The notes under the pieces are model-generated. The model was not told the DNA's origin and made no database searches. It was given only the letters and a program-made list of their open reading frames with translations. Below are positions 7,901 to 15,598 of a stretch of DNA of 64,000 nt, piece after piece. This DNA is from an uncultured Clostridia bacterium (GTDB lineage Bacteria; Bacillota; Clostridia; TANB77; CAG-508): contig CASCUT010000007.1 of the NCBI GenBank assembly GCA_949155365.1, forward strand, positions 1 through 64,000, given 5' to 3'. The position numbers and the translations under genes were made by a program. Within the stretch, counting starts at the first letter, position 1, and each line of letters opens with the position of its first letter.

Positions 7901-8308
7901 AATATAAATTTACAATAAAAGAAAAAGCGATAGGCAAGGAAAGACCTCGATATAGTGCTAAAACTCATAGAATGTATACCCCAAAAAGGACAAGCACATT
8001 CGAAGAAAAAGTAAAAAATGCTTTTTTTAGAAAAATATAACATAGCAACAGAAGTAAGTGCAAAAGCATTTAAAGCAAAGATAATAGCAGTATTTGAACC
8101 GCCTAAAAGTTTAAGTAAGAAGAAAAAAGAAGAACTGCTATATCAGATAAATTACACAAAGAAACCCGATGCGGACAACATAGCAAAAGCAATATTAGAC
8201 GCTTTAAATGGTTTAGCTTATAAAGATGATAGCCAAGTAAGTGCATTATTAGTATTAAAAGATTATGGGGAAGAAAATAAAATAGAAGTAGAATTGGAGG
8301 AGATTTAA
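7897..8308 (+). CDS. rusA: RusA-family Holliday junction resolvase, frame break at T7 run
   Basis: About 136 aa when one T of the seven at 8022-8028 is removed. The N-terminus KEKAIGKERPRYSAKTHRMY carries the RPR motif; the C-terminal part has KKPDADNIAKAILDALNGLA and KDDSQV, the two Asp-rich catalytic motifs of RusA (DxDN and DDxQ). In frame 0 it stops at 8040. This break has no CGG; a homopolymer indel, transcriptional slippage or base-calling error are all possible. Length fits the family. Confidence 0.8.
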
Positions 8309-8309
8309 A

Positions 8310-8516
8310 ATGATAGATTTTATTTTTGAATACATATTACCTGTTATTTTAGTAATTTTTTTATTGATATTAATTTTTACCTTAGTGGAAGTTATATTTA
8401 TAGGATTTAAAAAGGAGTTTAAGAGCTTAGATTACATACAAAACATAGAAACAAAACTAAACATATATGAGCAAGAATATAACAATTTTGTATTAGAAGA
8501 TAGTTTAAGTCAATAG
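8310..8516 (+). CDS. Single-span membrane protein
   Basis: 68 aa. One long hydrophobic segment (residues 3-30, rich in Leu/Ile/Val/Phe) is followed by a short charged helix. The start ATG 8310 follows GGAGGAG in the end of rusA. Unknown function. Confidence 0.6.
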   Translation: MIDFIFEYILPVILVIFLLILIFTLVEVIFIGFKKEFKSLDYIQNIETKLNIYEQEYNNFVLEDSLSQ

Positions 8517-8530
8517 AGGAGGAATAACTT

Positions 8531-8896
8531 ATGACAGAGGAAGATAAGAAAGCAATAGAATATTTTGAAAAAGATATTGAAAAAAGAAAACAAGGAAAAA
8601 ATTATTTTGTAGATTATGAAGAAGTAATACTACATGAACAAACAATTTTAAATCTAATACAATCACGACAAGAAAAGATAGAAAAGAATAAAAGACTATT
8701 TAGTATTCAAGAAAAAAGAAAATTACAGTTATTGCAACGAAAAGATAAAGAAATAGAAAAGAAAGATAAAATAATAGATTTAATACTTGAAGAGATAGCT
8801 TTTGATTATGAAATTAATAGTAGTGAAGATGTAGTGACAATAAAAAGACAATTAAAAGAAAAATTTGAGAAGAAAGTAGAGGATAAGCAATGTTAA
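8531..8896 (+). CDS. Hypothetical coiled-coil protein
   Basis: 121 aa, mostly charged helix with long Lys/Glu coiled-coil (about 40-85). AGAGGAGG upstream of ATG. It overlaps the next gene by 7 bases. Common type in Clostridia phage early regions, function unknown. Confidence 0.6.
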   Translation: MTEEDKKAIEYFEKDIEKRKQGKNYFVDYEEVILHEQTILNLIQSRQEKIEKNKRLFSIQEKRKLQLLQRKDKEIEKKDKIIDLILEEIAFDYEINSSEDVVTIKRQLKEKFEKKVEDKQC

Positions 8897-9231
8897 GTAA
8901 AGAAGAAATAGAAAATAAAATACTAAGGTTTCTATCTGCAAATGATGTAAGTTGTTTTAATTGTGGCTATGCTATACATTCTAAAAATATATCAGAATAT
9001 TTGAAAATCAGTTATGAAAAAGTAAAAAAAATAATGAGAGAAATGAAAAAAGAAGGCTTAGTAGTATATGAAAATAAATCATACACAATATGCGAAGATT
9101 ATGAAATGCAAGAATATTCAAGTTTTAGAAATGTTGGATGGCTTTTAACAGATAAAGCAAGAGAAACAGAAATATGGAAAGAAGAAAATGAAAAAGAAAA
9201 GAAAATTTTTAAAGAATGTTTTGGAGAGTGA
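8890..9231 (+). CDS. Winged-helix protein
   Basis: 113 aa. Residues 5-70 (IENKILRFLSANDVSCFNCG, ISEYLKISYEKVKKIMREMK, KEGLVVYENKSYTI) form a clear winged helix with recognition helix and wing, interrupted by a CFNCG pair. The C-terminus is a charged helix. Probably DNA binding; target unknown. Confidence 0.6.
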   Translation: MLSKEEIENKILRFLSANDVSCFNCGYAIHSKNISEYLKISYEKVKKIMREMKKEGLVVYENKSYTICEDYEMQEYSSFRNVGWLLTDKARETEIWKEENEKEKKIFKECFGE

Positions 9232-9236
9232 TAAAA

Positions 9237-9575
9237 GTGTTAAATGAACAAAAAATATACAAAGCAAATTACATGCAAGAAATAATTATAATGCCAACAA
9301 AAGAAAACTTAGATAGATTAGAAGAACATTGTAGAAGAAGTATAAAATATGACATAGGAAAAAGATTTAGAGAACATGAAATAACATTAAGTTTAATATA
9401 CAAATATAGACAACTAGAATCAAACAATCAAAAGCTAATAGAGAAATTAGAAGAAAGAATAAAACAAATAACTAGCAGTAAAACTTTTGATTACGCAGGA
9501 ACTGAATGGCAAGAAAGTTGGGTTGTTGAAGAATTACAAGAAATTTTAAAAATAGCGAAAGGAGAAAAGGAATGA
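9237..9575 (+). CDS. Hypothetical helical protein
   Basis: 112 aa from GTG 9237, chosen because GGAGAG lies 9 bases upstream; an upstream in-frame ATG at 9216 has no ribosome-binding site. Mostly helical with a coiled-coil (about 55-80) and a WQESWVVEELQ segment. Overlaps the next start by ATGA. Unknown. Confidence 0.55.
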   Translation: MLNEQKIYKANYMQEIIIMPTKENLDRLEEHCRRSIKYDIGKRFREHEITLSLIYKYRQLESNNQKLIEKLEERIKQITSSKTFDYAGTEWQESWVVEELQEILKIAKGEKE

Positions 9576-9832
9576 GTGTTAAATCAAAAGTAAAAAGATG
9601 CAACAAAGAAATAGAAATATTAAAACTTAAAATCAAAGATTTAGAATGTCGAAATAGAAATTTAAGAAAAAATATACTTAAAAATGATAGCAATTCAGAA
9701 AAAACGAAGTTGTATGAAAATATAATAAAATTTGCAATAACAAATCACATAGGAAATCTACGAGGTGGAATGATGGTAGATTGTAATGGAATAGATAAAA
9801 TGAATAATTTAAAACTTGATATAGAAAAATAA
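9572..9832 (+). CDS. Short coiled-coil protein
   Basis: 86 aa, basic coiled-coil in residues 5-35 with two Cys, then a helical end. AAAGGAG before ATG. Unrecognised phage early protein. Confidence 0.5.
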   Translation: MSVKSKVKRCNKEIEILKLKIKDLECRNRNLRKNILKNDSNSEKTKLYENIIKFAITNHIGNLRGGMMVDCNGIDKMNNLKLDIEK

Positions 9833-9881
9833 TCATTTTGAACATTCTTATATTATGAGAGTGAGATATTAAGGAGGAGAT

Positions 9882-10238
9882 ATGAGCAAAGCAGATGAAA
9901 TAAAAAAGAAAAATAAAGTATATTGTGTTGAAGGCGACCCAGATTATGGTTGCATATATATTGCAGCTAAAAATGGAAGAGAGGCTAGAATGACTGCATT
10001 AGGGACTTGGGTAGCAGACCACTTAGACAATCCTTTTATAGAATTAAGAGTTTTAAGGTGTTGGTCTGTAAAGGAAACAGATTATGAAGGAGAACTTGAT
10101 ACATTTCAAATAAATGAACTAGGACTTACTTGGTGGGTTTGCCCTGAATGTGATAAAGAAGAATTTGAAATTATAAGTGAATGTGAATATCAATGTAAAA
10201 ATTGCAAAGGAGTATTCGGTATTCCATATGTAAATTAG
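9882..10238 (+). CDS. Hypothetical protein with C-terminal zinc ribbon
   Basis: 118 aa. The N-terminal part (KVYCVEGDPDYGCIYIAAKN, GREARMTALGTWVADHL) is a small alpha/beta domain; the C-terminal CPECDKEEF and CKNCKGVFG make a zinc ribbon. AAGGAGG precedes ATG. Unknown function, well conserved look. Confidence 0.6.
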   Translation: MSKADEIKKKNKVYCVEGDPDYGCIYIAAKNGREARMTALGTWVADHLDNPFIELRVLRCWSVKETDYEGELDTFQINELGLTWWVCPECDKEEFEIISECEYQCKNCKGVFGIPYVN

Positions 10239-10248
10239 GAGGTTAAAA

Positions 10249-10420
10249 ATGGTAGTCGATATTAGTAAAATTAACTTAGAAAATTTATATATGTATCAAT
10301 GTAATTATAGAAAAAGCAAAAAAAAGAACAGGACTAACTAAAAAGGAATGTCAACATAGATACTACATAGAAGTTACTAAACCAAAAAGAAAACAAAAAA
10401 GAGGTGTTTTAGATGAATAA
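10249..10420 (+). CDS. Small ORF with internal frame break
   Basis: ATG 10249 behind AGGAGG starts MVVDISKINLENLYMYQ, which ends in frame 0 at 10341. The +1 frame is open from about 10280 to TAA 10420 (VIIEKAKKRTGLTKKECQHR, then basic tail ending GVLDE) and overlaps the next ATG by the usual short overlap. A one-base removal between about 10285 and 10307 would join them (about 56 aa). No CGG lies here, so this break is not the CGG type. It may be a pseudogene. Confidence 0.45.
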
Positions 10421-10751
10421 AAAATATGAAGAACTACAACATAGCAATTTTGATACATACCCTCATTATGTTTTTGCAACGGCTTTTTTAGTAAATGGGA
10501 AATTAGCAGATTATAAAATACAAAATAGTGAAAGATGTTGGGGACTAAGAACATTCAGAGGGCAATCTTGGGAAAATGAAGTATGGCAACATGGTTTTAT
10601 AGATAAAGATTGGAATTTAACATGTAAATACAATAAAATATTAGTCAATAATGACGAAGAACATAATGAAGCATTTAATAAATTAGAAGATTGGCTATTT
10701 GATAACTTTGAAATATATGAAAAAGTTAATTTAACTAGATGGGAGAAGTAA
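10413..10751 (+). CDS. Hypothetical phage protein
   Basis: 112 aa, aromatic-rich (FDTYPHYVFATAFLVNGKLA, WGLRTFRGQSWENEVWQHGF), an alpha/beta look without known motif. AGAGGTG before ATG. Overlaps neighbours on both sides, so part of one translational string. Function not recognised. Confidence 0.55.
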   Translation: MNKKYEELQHSNFDTYPHYVFATAFLVNGKLADYKIQNSERCWGLRTFRGQSWENEVWQHGFIDKDWNLTCKYNKILVNNDEEHNEAFNKLEDWLFDNFEIYEKVNLTRWEK

Positions 10752-10753
10752 TT

Positions 10754-11053
10754 ATGGATAAAAAATTAGAAGAAGCTATAAAATTTTTGAAAAATTTTGT
10801 AAGTCTTTTTTATGAATTTCCAAATCCTCAAAGTGTTTCGATAAAGGATAGTGAAATTAAAAATGTAGAAACAGTATTAAACTACATAGATAATTCTATA
10901 TCTAAAGAAAAGATAGAAAAAATATTCGAAACAAAAATATACAATAGAAATTATTTAGCATCTACAGACTGGACAGAACATCAAAGAGAAGTAGATTTAG
11001 AAGTAGCAAATTTATTAAAAATTATTAAAGAAGAATTACTGGAGGGGAAATAA
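10754..11053 (+). CDS. Hypothetical helical phage protein
   Basis: 99 aa from ATG 10754, preferred over the in-frame ATG 10739 because GGGAGAAG sits at the right distance from 10754. Helical throughout; no motif. Followed by a gene starting two bases after its stop. Confidence 0.5.
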   Translation: MDKKLEEAIKFLKNFVSLFYEFPNPQSVSIKDSEIKNVETVLNYIDNSISKEKIEKIFETKIYNRNYLASTDWTEHQREVDLEVANLLKIIKEELLEGK

Positions 11054-11054
11054 G

Positions 11055-11243
11055 ATGTGCAAATGTTGTGAAGAAATAAAATTTATAAAAGAAGATTTAA
11101 TAGTAGCAACAAATATAAGACGAAAAATACAAGTTCAAGTAATTACAAAGAGTTACAGGAAAAATGAAAAGAAACCAGCAGGAATAATACATTTTAGTTC
11201 ATATGACTTAAAATATTGTCCAGTTTGTGGAAGAAAACAATAA
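11055..11243 (+). CDS. Zinc-binding small protein
   Basis: 62 aa. MCKCCEEIKF at the N-terminus and YCPVCGRKQ at the C-terminus give two Cys pairs framing a beta region, the usual 'CxxC...YCPxCGR' layout of small phage proteins. GGAGGGG upstream. Probably structural zinc; role unknown. Confidence 0.6.
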   Translation: MCKCCEEIKFIKEDLIVATNIRRKIQVQVITKSYRKNEKKPAGIIHFSSYDLKYCPVCGRKQ

Positions 11244-11250
11244 AATAAGC

Positions 11251-11278
11251 CATACTACACTTAAAGAGGTGTAGTATG
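11251..11278 (+). promoter_or_regulatory. Perfect 10-bp inverted repeat covering RBS and start codon
   Basis: CATACTACAC (11251-11260) pairs with GTGTAGTATG (11269-11278). The loop and 3' arm hold the Shine-Dalgarno GAGG and the ATG at 11276 of the next gene. If formed in mRNA, the hairpin would hide the start codon, so translation could be switched by a protein or by ribosome movement from upstream. Could alternatively be an operator. Confidence 0.5.
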
Positions 11279-11479
11279 ACAGACAAAGAAATTCTAAAAT
11301 TATGGCATGAAGGCTATACAAGATTAACATTAGCAAAAATATATATGAGAAGATATAATGAGCAAGTAAAAATAATAAGACTAGATATGAAGAATAGACA
11401 TGTAAGATTTATAACGTATAAAGAAGCGTTGAATAGAGTTGAGAGAATATTATTAAAAAATATAAAAGAAAGAAGGTAA
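11276..11479 (+). CDS. Small basic protein with HTH-like N-terminus
   Basis: 67 aa. TDKEILKLWHEGYTRLTLAK resembles the first helices of an HTH, followed by a very basic C-terminus. Its start codon is inside a perfect hairpin (11251-11278). Unrecognised. Confidence 0.5.
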   Translation: MTDKEILKLWHEGYTRLTLAKIYMRRYNEQVKIIRLDMKNRHVRFITYKEALNRVERILLKNIKERR

Positions 11480-11484
11480 ATAAT

Positions 11485-12024
11485 ATGAAAAAAATATTAA
11501 TAAGTTTAGGAATTATATTAGGAATAATTTTAATGATAACAGGAATATTTGTAGGAGCAAATAATACAGCAATTAATTTAGAGGAACAGATAAAAGAAAG
11601 TAAATCGTGTATAAATATTCAAGAAAAGAGGAGAGAAGATTTAATATACAATTTAGTAGATACAGTAGAAAGTTATAATAAATATGAGCAAGATACAATG
11701 TCAAAAATAATAGAAGCTAGAACAAAAGCAAGTAGTGGAAATGTAGAAGAAGCGGAGATATTAATAAATGCAGTTGCAGAACAATACCCAGAATTAAAGT
11801 CTAATGAAAATTATAAAACATTAATGACAGAATTAGCAGTAACAGAAAACATAATAGCAGAACATAGAAATAATTACAATATTCAAGTAAAACAATATAA
11901 CAAGCACATAAAGAAATTTCCAAATAGTGCAATTTTAAACATAATGGGATATGAAAAATTAGATAATACATATTTAGAGTATAAAGCTTCAGAAGATGCA
12001 CCAAAAAATCTATTTAAAGAATAG
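11485..12024 (+). CDS. LemA-family membrane protein
   Basis: 179 aa. One N-terminal span (3-27), then the LemA helical bundle: EKRREDLIYNLVDTVESY corresponds to the family's 'qRRaDLipnLv.tvkgY', EQYPELKSNENYKTLMTEL to 'eaYPdLkan..f..L..eL', and NNYNIQVKQYNKHIKKFPNS to 'ryYNe.v..yN..i..fP'. Clear family match by eye. Role of LemA is unsettled (membrane stress linked). Paired with the next membrane gene 12 bp downstream; both are unusual in a phage early region. Confidence 0.85.
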   Translation: MKKILISLGIILGIILMITGIFVGANNTAINLEEQIKESKSCINIQEKRREDLIYNLVDTVESYNKYEQDTMSKIIEARTKASSGNVEEAEILINAVAEQYPELKSNENYKTLMTELAVTENIIAEHRNNYNIQVKQYNKHIKKFPNSAILNIMGYEKLDNTYLEYKASEDAPKNLFKE

Positions 12025-12036
12025 AGGTGTGAATAT

Positions 12037-12786
12037 ATGGAGTTTAGAGATTTCACAATTACTAAAAGAGAAATATTAGTAAGTATAGCAATAACATTTA
12101 TATTAATAGGAATAGGCTTTTTAATAAATTCAGCTATACAAAATGCAATATATGAAAAAAATGAGAAATATTATAAAGCACTAAAAATAGAAAATAATGA
12201 AGAACAATTTAAGTATGCAATAAAAACTAATATAGGAAATACTTTAGCACAAGGAAAAGTACAAGCAGTAAACAGGGTAAGTATCAGTGATATAGAAGGT
12301 AATTACTTTAAAATAAAAAAAGTAAAAGAAAAGTACACTAAACATACAAGGCAAGTAGCACATACAAGAAAAGTAGGAAACACAACTCAAACATATTACA
12401 CAACAGAAGAATACTGGACATGGGATTATGCAGGAGAAGAAGAATGGCATACTGAGAAATTTGACTTTCTAGGAGTAAATTTTGATTATGGAACAATAAA
12501 GTTTAACAATGAAAGTTACAAACATACAAAACAAGTAGATTATTATACTAGATATAAATATTATACAATACCAGAAGAATTTGAAGGGACTTTATTTACA
12601 TATATAAATAATAATACAATAAATGTAAATGAATTTTATTTACAAGATGCTATAAACGATATTATAGATAATAAACAAGGAGAAGCGGATGTTTGGGATA
12701 TAGGATTTTGGATAATATGGATTATCTTAATAGGATTTATAGATTTTGGATATATGTATTTAGATAATAATTATTTAGAAGATTAA
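12037..12786 (+). CDS. Two-span membrane protein paired with LemA
   Basis: 249 aa. A span near the N-terminus (about 14-32) and one at the C-terminus (about 218-240) bracket an approximately 180-residue external domain rich in Tyr/Thr/Lys (KEKYTKHTRQVAHTRKVGNT, YYTTEEYWTWDYAGEEEW). The layout equals that of membrane partners often encoded beside LemA. GAGGTG precedes ATG. No enzymatic motif. Function inferred only from the neighbour. Confidence 0.65.
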   Translation: MEFRDFTITKREILVSIAITFILIGIGFLINSAIQNAIYEKNEKYYKALKIENNEEQFKYAIKTNIGNTLAQGKVQAVNRVSISDIEGNYFKIKKVKEKYTKHTRQVAHTRKVGNTTQTYYTTEEYWTWDYAGEEEWHTEKFDFLGVNFDYGTIKFNNESYKHTKQVDYYTRYKYYTIPEEFEGTLFTYINNNTINVNEFYLQDAINDIIDNKQGEADVWDIGFWIIWIILIGFIDFGYMYLDNNYLED

Positions 12787-12810
12787 ATACATAAGAAAGA
12801 AGATGATAAT

Positions 12811-12945
12811 ATGACAAAAGAAGCGAAATCAATAATATTAAAAGATTATAAAAAATATCAAACATTAGCAGAATATGCGAGTGAAGAAAATAGAGATATA
12901 TTCTTAAAAGTTGCTAATTGTTTGCAAGAGATTTTAGAAAGATGA
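12811..12945 (+). CDS. Small helical protein
   Basis: 44 aa, MTKEAKSIILKDYKKYQTLA then EENRDIFLKVANCLQEILER. AAGAAGATG-type weak Shine-Dalgarno. Stop lies 11 bases before the next ATG. Unknown; possibly a small regulator. Confidence 0.45.
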   Translation: MTKEAKSIILKDYKKYQTLAEYASEENRDIFLKVANCLQEILER

Positions 12946-12956
12946 AAGGAGAACAA

Positions 12957-13433
12957 ATGACTAAAGAACAATTAATTTTATTATTAAAGAATTACAAAGA
13001 AAATAAAGCGAAATTAAAATTAAAACTAAGAGAAAAGGAAAGTATATTACGAAAAATAGAAAGTCTTAAAAATGTATCCTTGTCCGTTACAAGCTATGAA
13101 GAAAATAGTAATATACATAGTAAAAATATAATAACTGATAAAGTAGGAAATAAGGTTAGTGATAATTTAGATACTGAACTAGATCTAAAAGCAGAACTAG
13201 AAAGAGTAGAAAATGATATTAAAGAGCTAAATACAAAATTAGAAGAAGTAGATATAAGATTAGAGGCATTAAAATATAAAGAAAAAGAAATATTGGTAGC
13301 TTATTATGTAGAAGGACATACATATGAAGACATAGGAGAAAATGTATACTATAAATTATTTAATCAAAAAAGAAGTACTAGAAATATACAAGATATAGTT
13401 GATAAAGCTACACAAAAAATACTAAAAATATAG
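12957..13433 (+). CDS. Sigma-70 region-4-like late gene regulator (ArpU/RinA type)
   Basis: 158 aa from ATG 12957 behind GAAAGGAG; an upstream frame start at 12918 has no RBS. Long N-terminal coiled-coil (1-115), then LKYKEKEILVAYYVEGHTYE and IGENVYYKLFNQKRSTRNIQ, a region-4-type helix-turn-helix. This architecture and its place at the end of the early operon before an intergenic gap fit ArpU/RinA-type activators of late transcription. Confidence 0.75.
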   Translation: MTKEQLILLLKNYKENKAKLKLKLREKESILRKIESLKNVSLSVTSYEENSNIHSKNIITDKVGNKVSDNLDTELDLKAELERVENDIKELNTKLEEVDIRLEALKYKEKEILVAYYVEGHTYEDIGENVYYKLFNQKRSTRNIQDIVDKATQKILKI

Positions 13434-13679
13434 TTTTTCATAGAAATTTCATAAAAGCTTCATACACATTTCGTAGTTTTATTATTTTATATATATTATA
13501 ATTATAATAGACAAGAAATTAATTAAAAGGTGCTTAACTAATTTCTTATTCTTCTATAGCACACTTATTTCTTAGTAAGTAAGTTTAAACCGAGTGCAAA
13601 TCTTTTACCATAAAAAACAAATCCAAGAGTTAGATATATTCTAGCTCTTTTATAATGCAAAAGAAAGGAAAGATGAAAA

Positions 13680-13943
13680 ATGGGAAGTAAAGAGTTTATT
13701 GAAAAATGTAAAGAAGAAGTAAGAAAATATACAGAAGAGCATTTAGACAAAAGCGATATAATGCCAAATTTCGAAGTGTTTGTAGTATGGTATAGTAAAA
13801 CATTACAAAATCATAAAGCATTATTAAGTACAACATTATTTGACGGAATGTATTATGAACTTACATATAACGGAGATAAAAAAGAGTTGTATTTTGATGC
13901 TTACAAAAAATTCGAAAACAAATGTATTAAAATCGAAGAATAG
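13680..13943 (+). CDS. Hypothetical phage protein
   Basis: 87 aa, alpha/beta (KYTEEHLDKSDIMPNFEVFV, LFDGMYYELTYNGDKKELYF). AAAGGAAAG upstream. It lies alone between two hairpins: one before it (about 13625-13650, pairing AGAGTTAG with CTAGCTCT) and one after it (about 13942-13968). The 246 bp before it hold no gene, only an A/T-rich stretch with TATAAT-like words near 13490-13510 that could be a late promoter. Confidence 0.55.
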   Translation: MGSKEFIEKCKEEVRKYTEEHLDKSDIMPNFEVFVVWYSKTLQNHKALLSTTLFDGMYYELTYNGDKKELYFDAYKKFENKCIKIEE

Positions 13944-14355
13944 AGCTTATCACAAATGATAGCTCTTTTATAATGCTTATTAATGATACTAGATAAATTA
14001 ATATATATGTCCTATGTAAAATAGTATCTCCTTTAGTTTTATTACAAAGACAATTCTAGTTAAGTCTTTATAAAATTGTATGAAGTATATAAACATAGAT
14101 AGCAGAATGGAGTATCTTCCGTTTAGTTCTAGGGTGCAATTATCTATAATTTATATATTTCATAGAGTCTTATAAGTAGTATGTAGTGATATATAGTTGC
14201 TTTTACTTTGTTTGCTCTAGACGTAGAGCTGGTAAGTGTACATATAACCAAGCAAAGTGCCTTTGTAGAGATTGTGCTGGACGCCGTTGTGAGCATAGCG
14301 ACCATTTTATATATCATTACATAGTGCTTATAAATAAAACAAAAGAGGTAAAAGT
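13944..14355. other. 412-bp intergenic region containing a structured RNA candidate
   Basis: No ORF with a ribosome-binding site. First 30 bp hold a hairpin terminator-like repeat (AGAGCTTATCACAAATGATAGCTCT). The remainder is dominated by the 164-nt structured element at 14170-14333, whose interior is visibly richer in G and C than the flanks. Confidence 0.5.
14170..14333 (+). ncRNA. Candidate structured noncoding RNA, closed by a 26-bp stem
   Basis: Bases 14170-14195 pair with 14308-14333 over 26 positions with one mismatch and two G-U pairs. Inside, 14205-14214 (ACTTTGTTTG) pairs with 14249-14258 (CAAGCAAAGT), and a hairpin CTCTA-GACG-TAGAG lies at 14215-14228. A right-hand domain has CGC/GCG (14282-14284 with 14298-14300) and a competing TGCT/AGCA pairing that could form a pseudoknot. 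So several nested helices form a junction. No known RNA class recognised. The strand is assumed to be that of the late genes. Confidence 0.5.
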
Positions 14356-14517
14356 ATGAAAGGTAGTAGAATAGCAGATGAAATAATACAAGATTGGAAA
14401 AGAGAATACTATTTTAAGAAAAAAGCGATAAGAAATGAATGTATAGTAAATAAAAAGAAACAATGTAACGAATGTAGATATCAAGATATCTGTCTAGAAA
14501 GGGAAGAAAAATGTTGA
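14356..14517 (+). CDS. Small basic Cys-containing protein
   Basis: 53 aa. RIADEIIQDWKREYYFKKKA is a basic helix, followed by four cysteines (CIVNKKKQCNECRYQDICLE). AGAGGTAAAAGT precedes ATG. Overlaps the next gene. Probably a metal-binding small protein. Confidence 0.5.
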   Translation: MKGSRIADEIIQDWKREYYFKKKAIRNECIVNKKKQCNECRYQDICLEREEKC

Positions 14518-14696
14518 GTTTAATAATGATGATTTTATCACCAATATTAGCGATTGCTATAACAATAATTTCATTTGTTATAACAGCAATGATTACATGT
14601 TTAATAATAAAAATATTAATGAAGATATTTATGCTGATAGTAGAAGTACCAGAAAAAATAAGCAAATTGGTAAATAAAAAGACTAACAAAAGCTAG
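14511..14696 (+). CDS. Small membrane protein
   Basis: 61 aa. Very hydrophobic residues 1-45 (two short spans possible) and a basic tail. It overlaps the previous stop by 7 bases and converges with the minus-strand gene at 14698. AGGGAAG upstream. Unknown. Confidence 0.5.
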   Translation: MLSLIMMILSPILAIAITIISFVITAMITCLIIKILMKIFMLIVEVPEKISKLVNKKTNKS

Positions 14697-14697
14697 T

Positions 14698-14862
14698 CTA
14701 AAATTTCTTCATAGTATCTACAATAGCATAACTAAAAAGTTCTACATCCTCATCTGCATTAATATCAAAAGCAGATAAACCAGATTCGATATCTTTGTAG
14801 ATACAAATTGATATAGTACCGATTTCTTGACCGACTTTTTCATGATTTGTCATATTCAACAT
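14698..14862 (-). CDS. Small acidic minus-strand protein inside the plus-strand operon
   Basis: 54 aa from ATG 14862 (or MTNHEK at 14853), behind AGAAAGGAG. Sequence NHEKVGQEIGTISICIYKDI then AFDINADEDVELFSYAIVDT. Convergent with and separated by one base from the preceding gene. The only minus gene between 3.2 and 36.5 kb, so probably a self-standing moron or an antisense-expressed regulator. Unrecognised. Confidence 0.55.
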   Translation of the reverse strand: MLNMTNHEKVGQEIGTISICIYKDIESGLSAFDINADEDVELFSYAIVDTMKKF

Positions 14863-14983
14863 CCTAATTCTCCTTTCTAAAGTGAATTACTTAAAAGAAT
14901 ATCACAAATAAAAAGAGAAGTTTGTCGAATGATGTCAGAAAATTAAATTGTGTAGTAACTTATTTACATAAATGGAGTATGAA

Positions 14984-15352
14984 ATGAAAAAAAGAAGAGC
15001 AAGAAGAAAATATCATAATTGGGAAATAGAAATAGCAAAAGGAAATACAAATGCTTTTTATAATTCGACGGATTGGGATATTGTTAGAGAAGCGGTTTTA
15101 AATAGAGATAAAAACAAATGTCAATTTTTTCTGGGAAAATGGAATGATGGAAAGCATTTTCCCAATAAGATTAAAATAGTAAATGCAGATACAGTACATC
15201 ATATAATACCGATTAAACAAAGACCAGATTTGGCATTAAATAAAGATAATTGTATAAGTTTAAGTTTCGAGGCTCACGAAATAATAGAAGATAGGCATAG
15301 ATGGACTTGGAGAAAAAAGAAAAAGAAATTTACAACAGAGGAGAAATGGTAA
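14984..15352 (+). CDS. HNH endonuclease preceding the terminase
   Basis: 122 aa from ATG 14984, which has GGAG 7 bases upstream; ATG 14972 lacks an RBS. AFYNSTDWDIVREAVLNRDK is the typical N-terminal helix of packaging HNH proteins, then CQFF, ADTVHHIIPIKQRPDLALNK with the HH catalytic start, DNCISLSFEAHEIIEDRH with Asn and second His. HNH proteins beside terS/terL assist cos cleavage in HK97-like phages. Confidence 0.85.
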   Translation: MKKRRARRKYHNWEIEIAKGNTNAFYNSTDWDIVREAVLNRDKNKCQFFLGKWNDGKHFPNKIKIVNADTVHHIIPIKQRPDLALNKDNCISLSFEAHEIIEDRHRWTWRKKKKKFTTEEKW

Positions 15353-15589
15353 ATGGAGAAATTATATAAGACAATAATAAAAGAAGAAGATGGACTAATA
15401 AAAAGCATTGCTTATAAATGTAATCAAAAAGATAGATGCTGTAATAGTAGAATATGTGGTACAGAATGTCAATATACACTAAACAAAGAATATGCAATAG
15501 ATTTTGCAAATGAAGAAAGCAAACAAACAATAGAAACAAAGATTTATGCAGATGGAAAATTAATAAAAGAAATTATAGAATATAAGTAG
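15353..15589 (+). CDS. Cys-rich small protein
   Basis: 78 aa. Residues 24-42 contain CNQKDRCCNSRICGTECQY, five or six Cys that could bind metal. ATG 15353 directly follows the HNH stop (TAA ATG), so coupled. Unrecognised. Confidence 0.5.
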   Translation: MEKLYKTIIKEEDGLIKSIAYKCNQKDRCCNSRICGTECQYTLNKEYAIDFANEESKQTIETKIYADGKLIKEIIEYK

Positions 15590-15598
15590 GTGATAACT

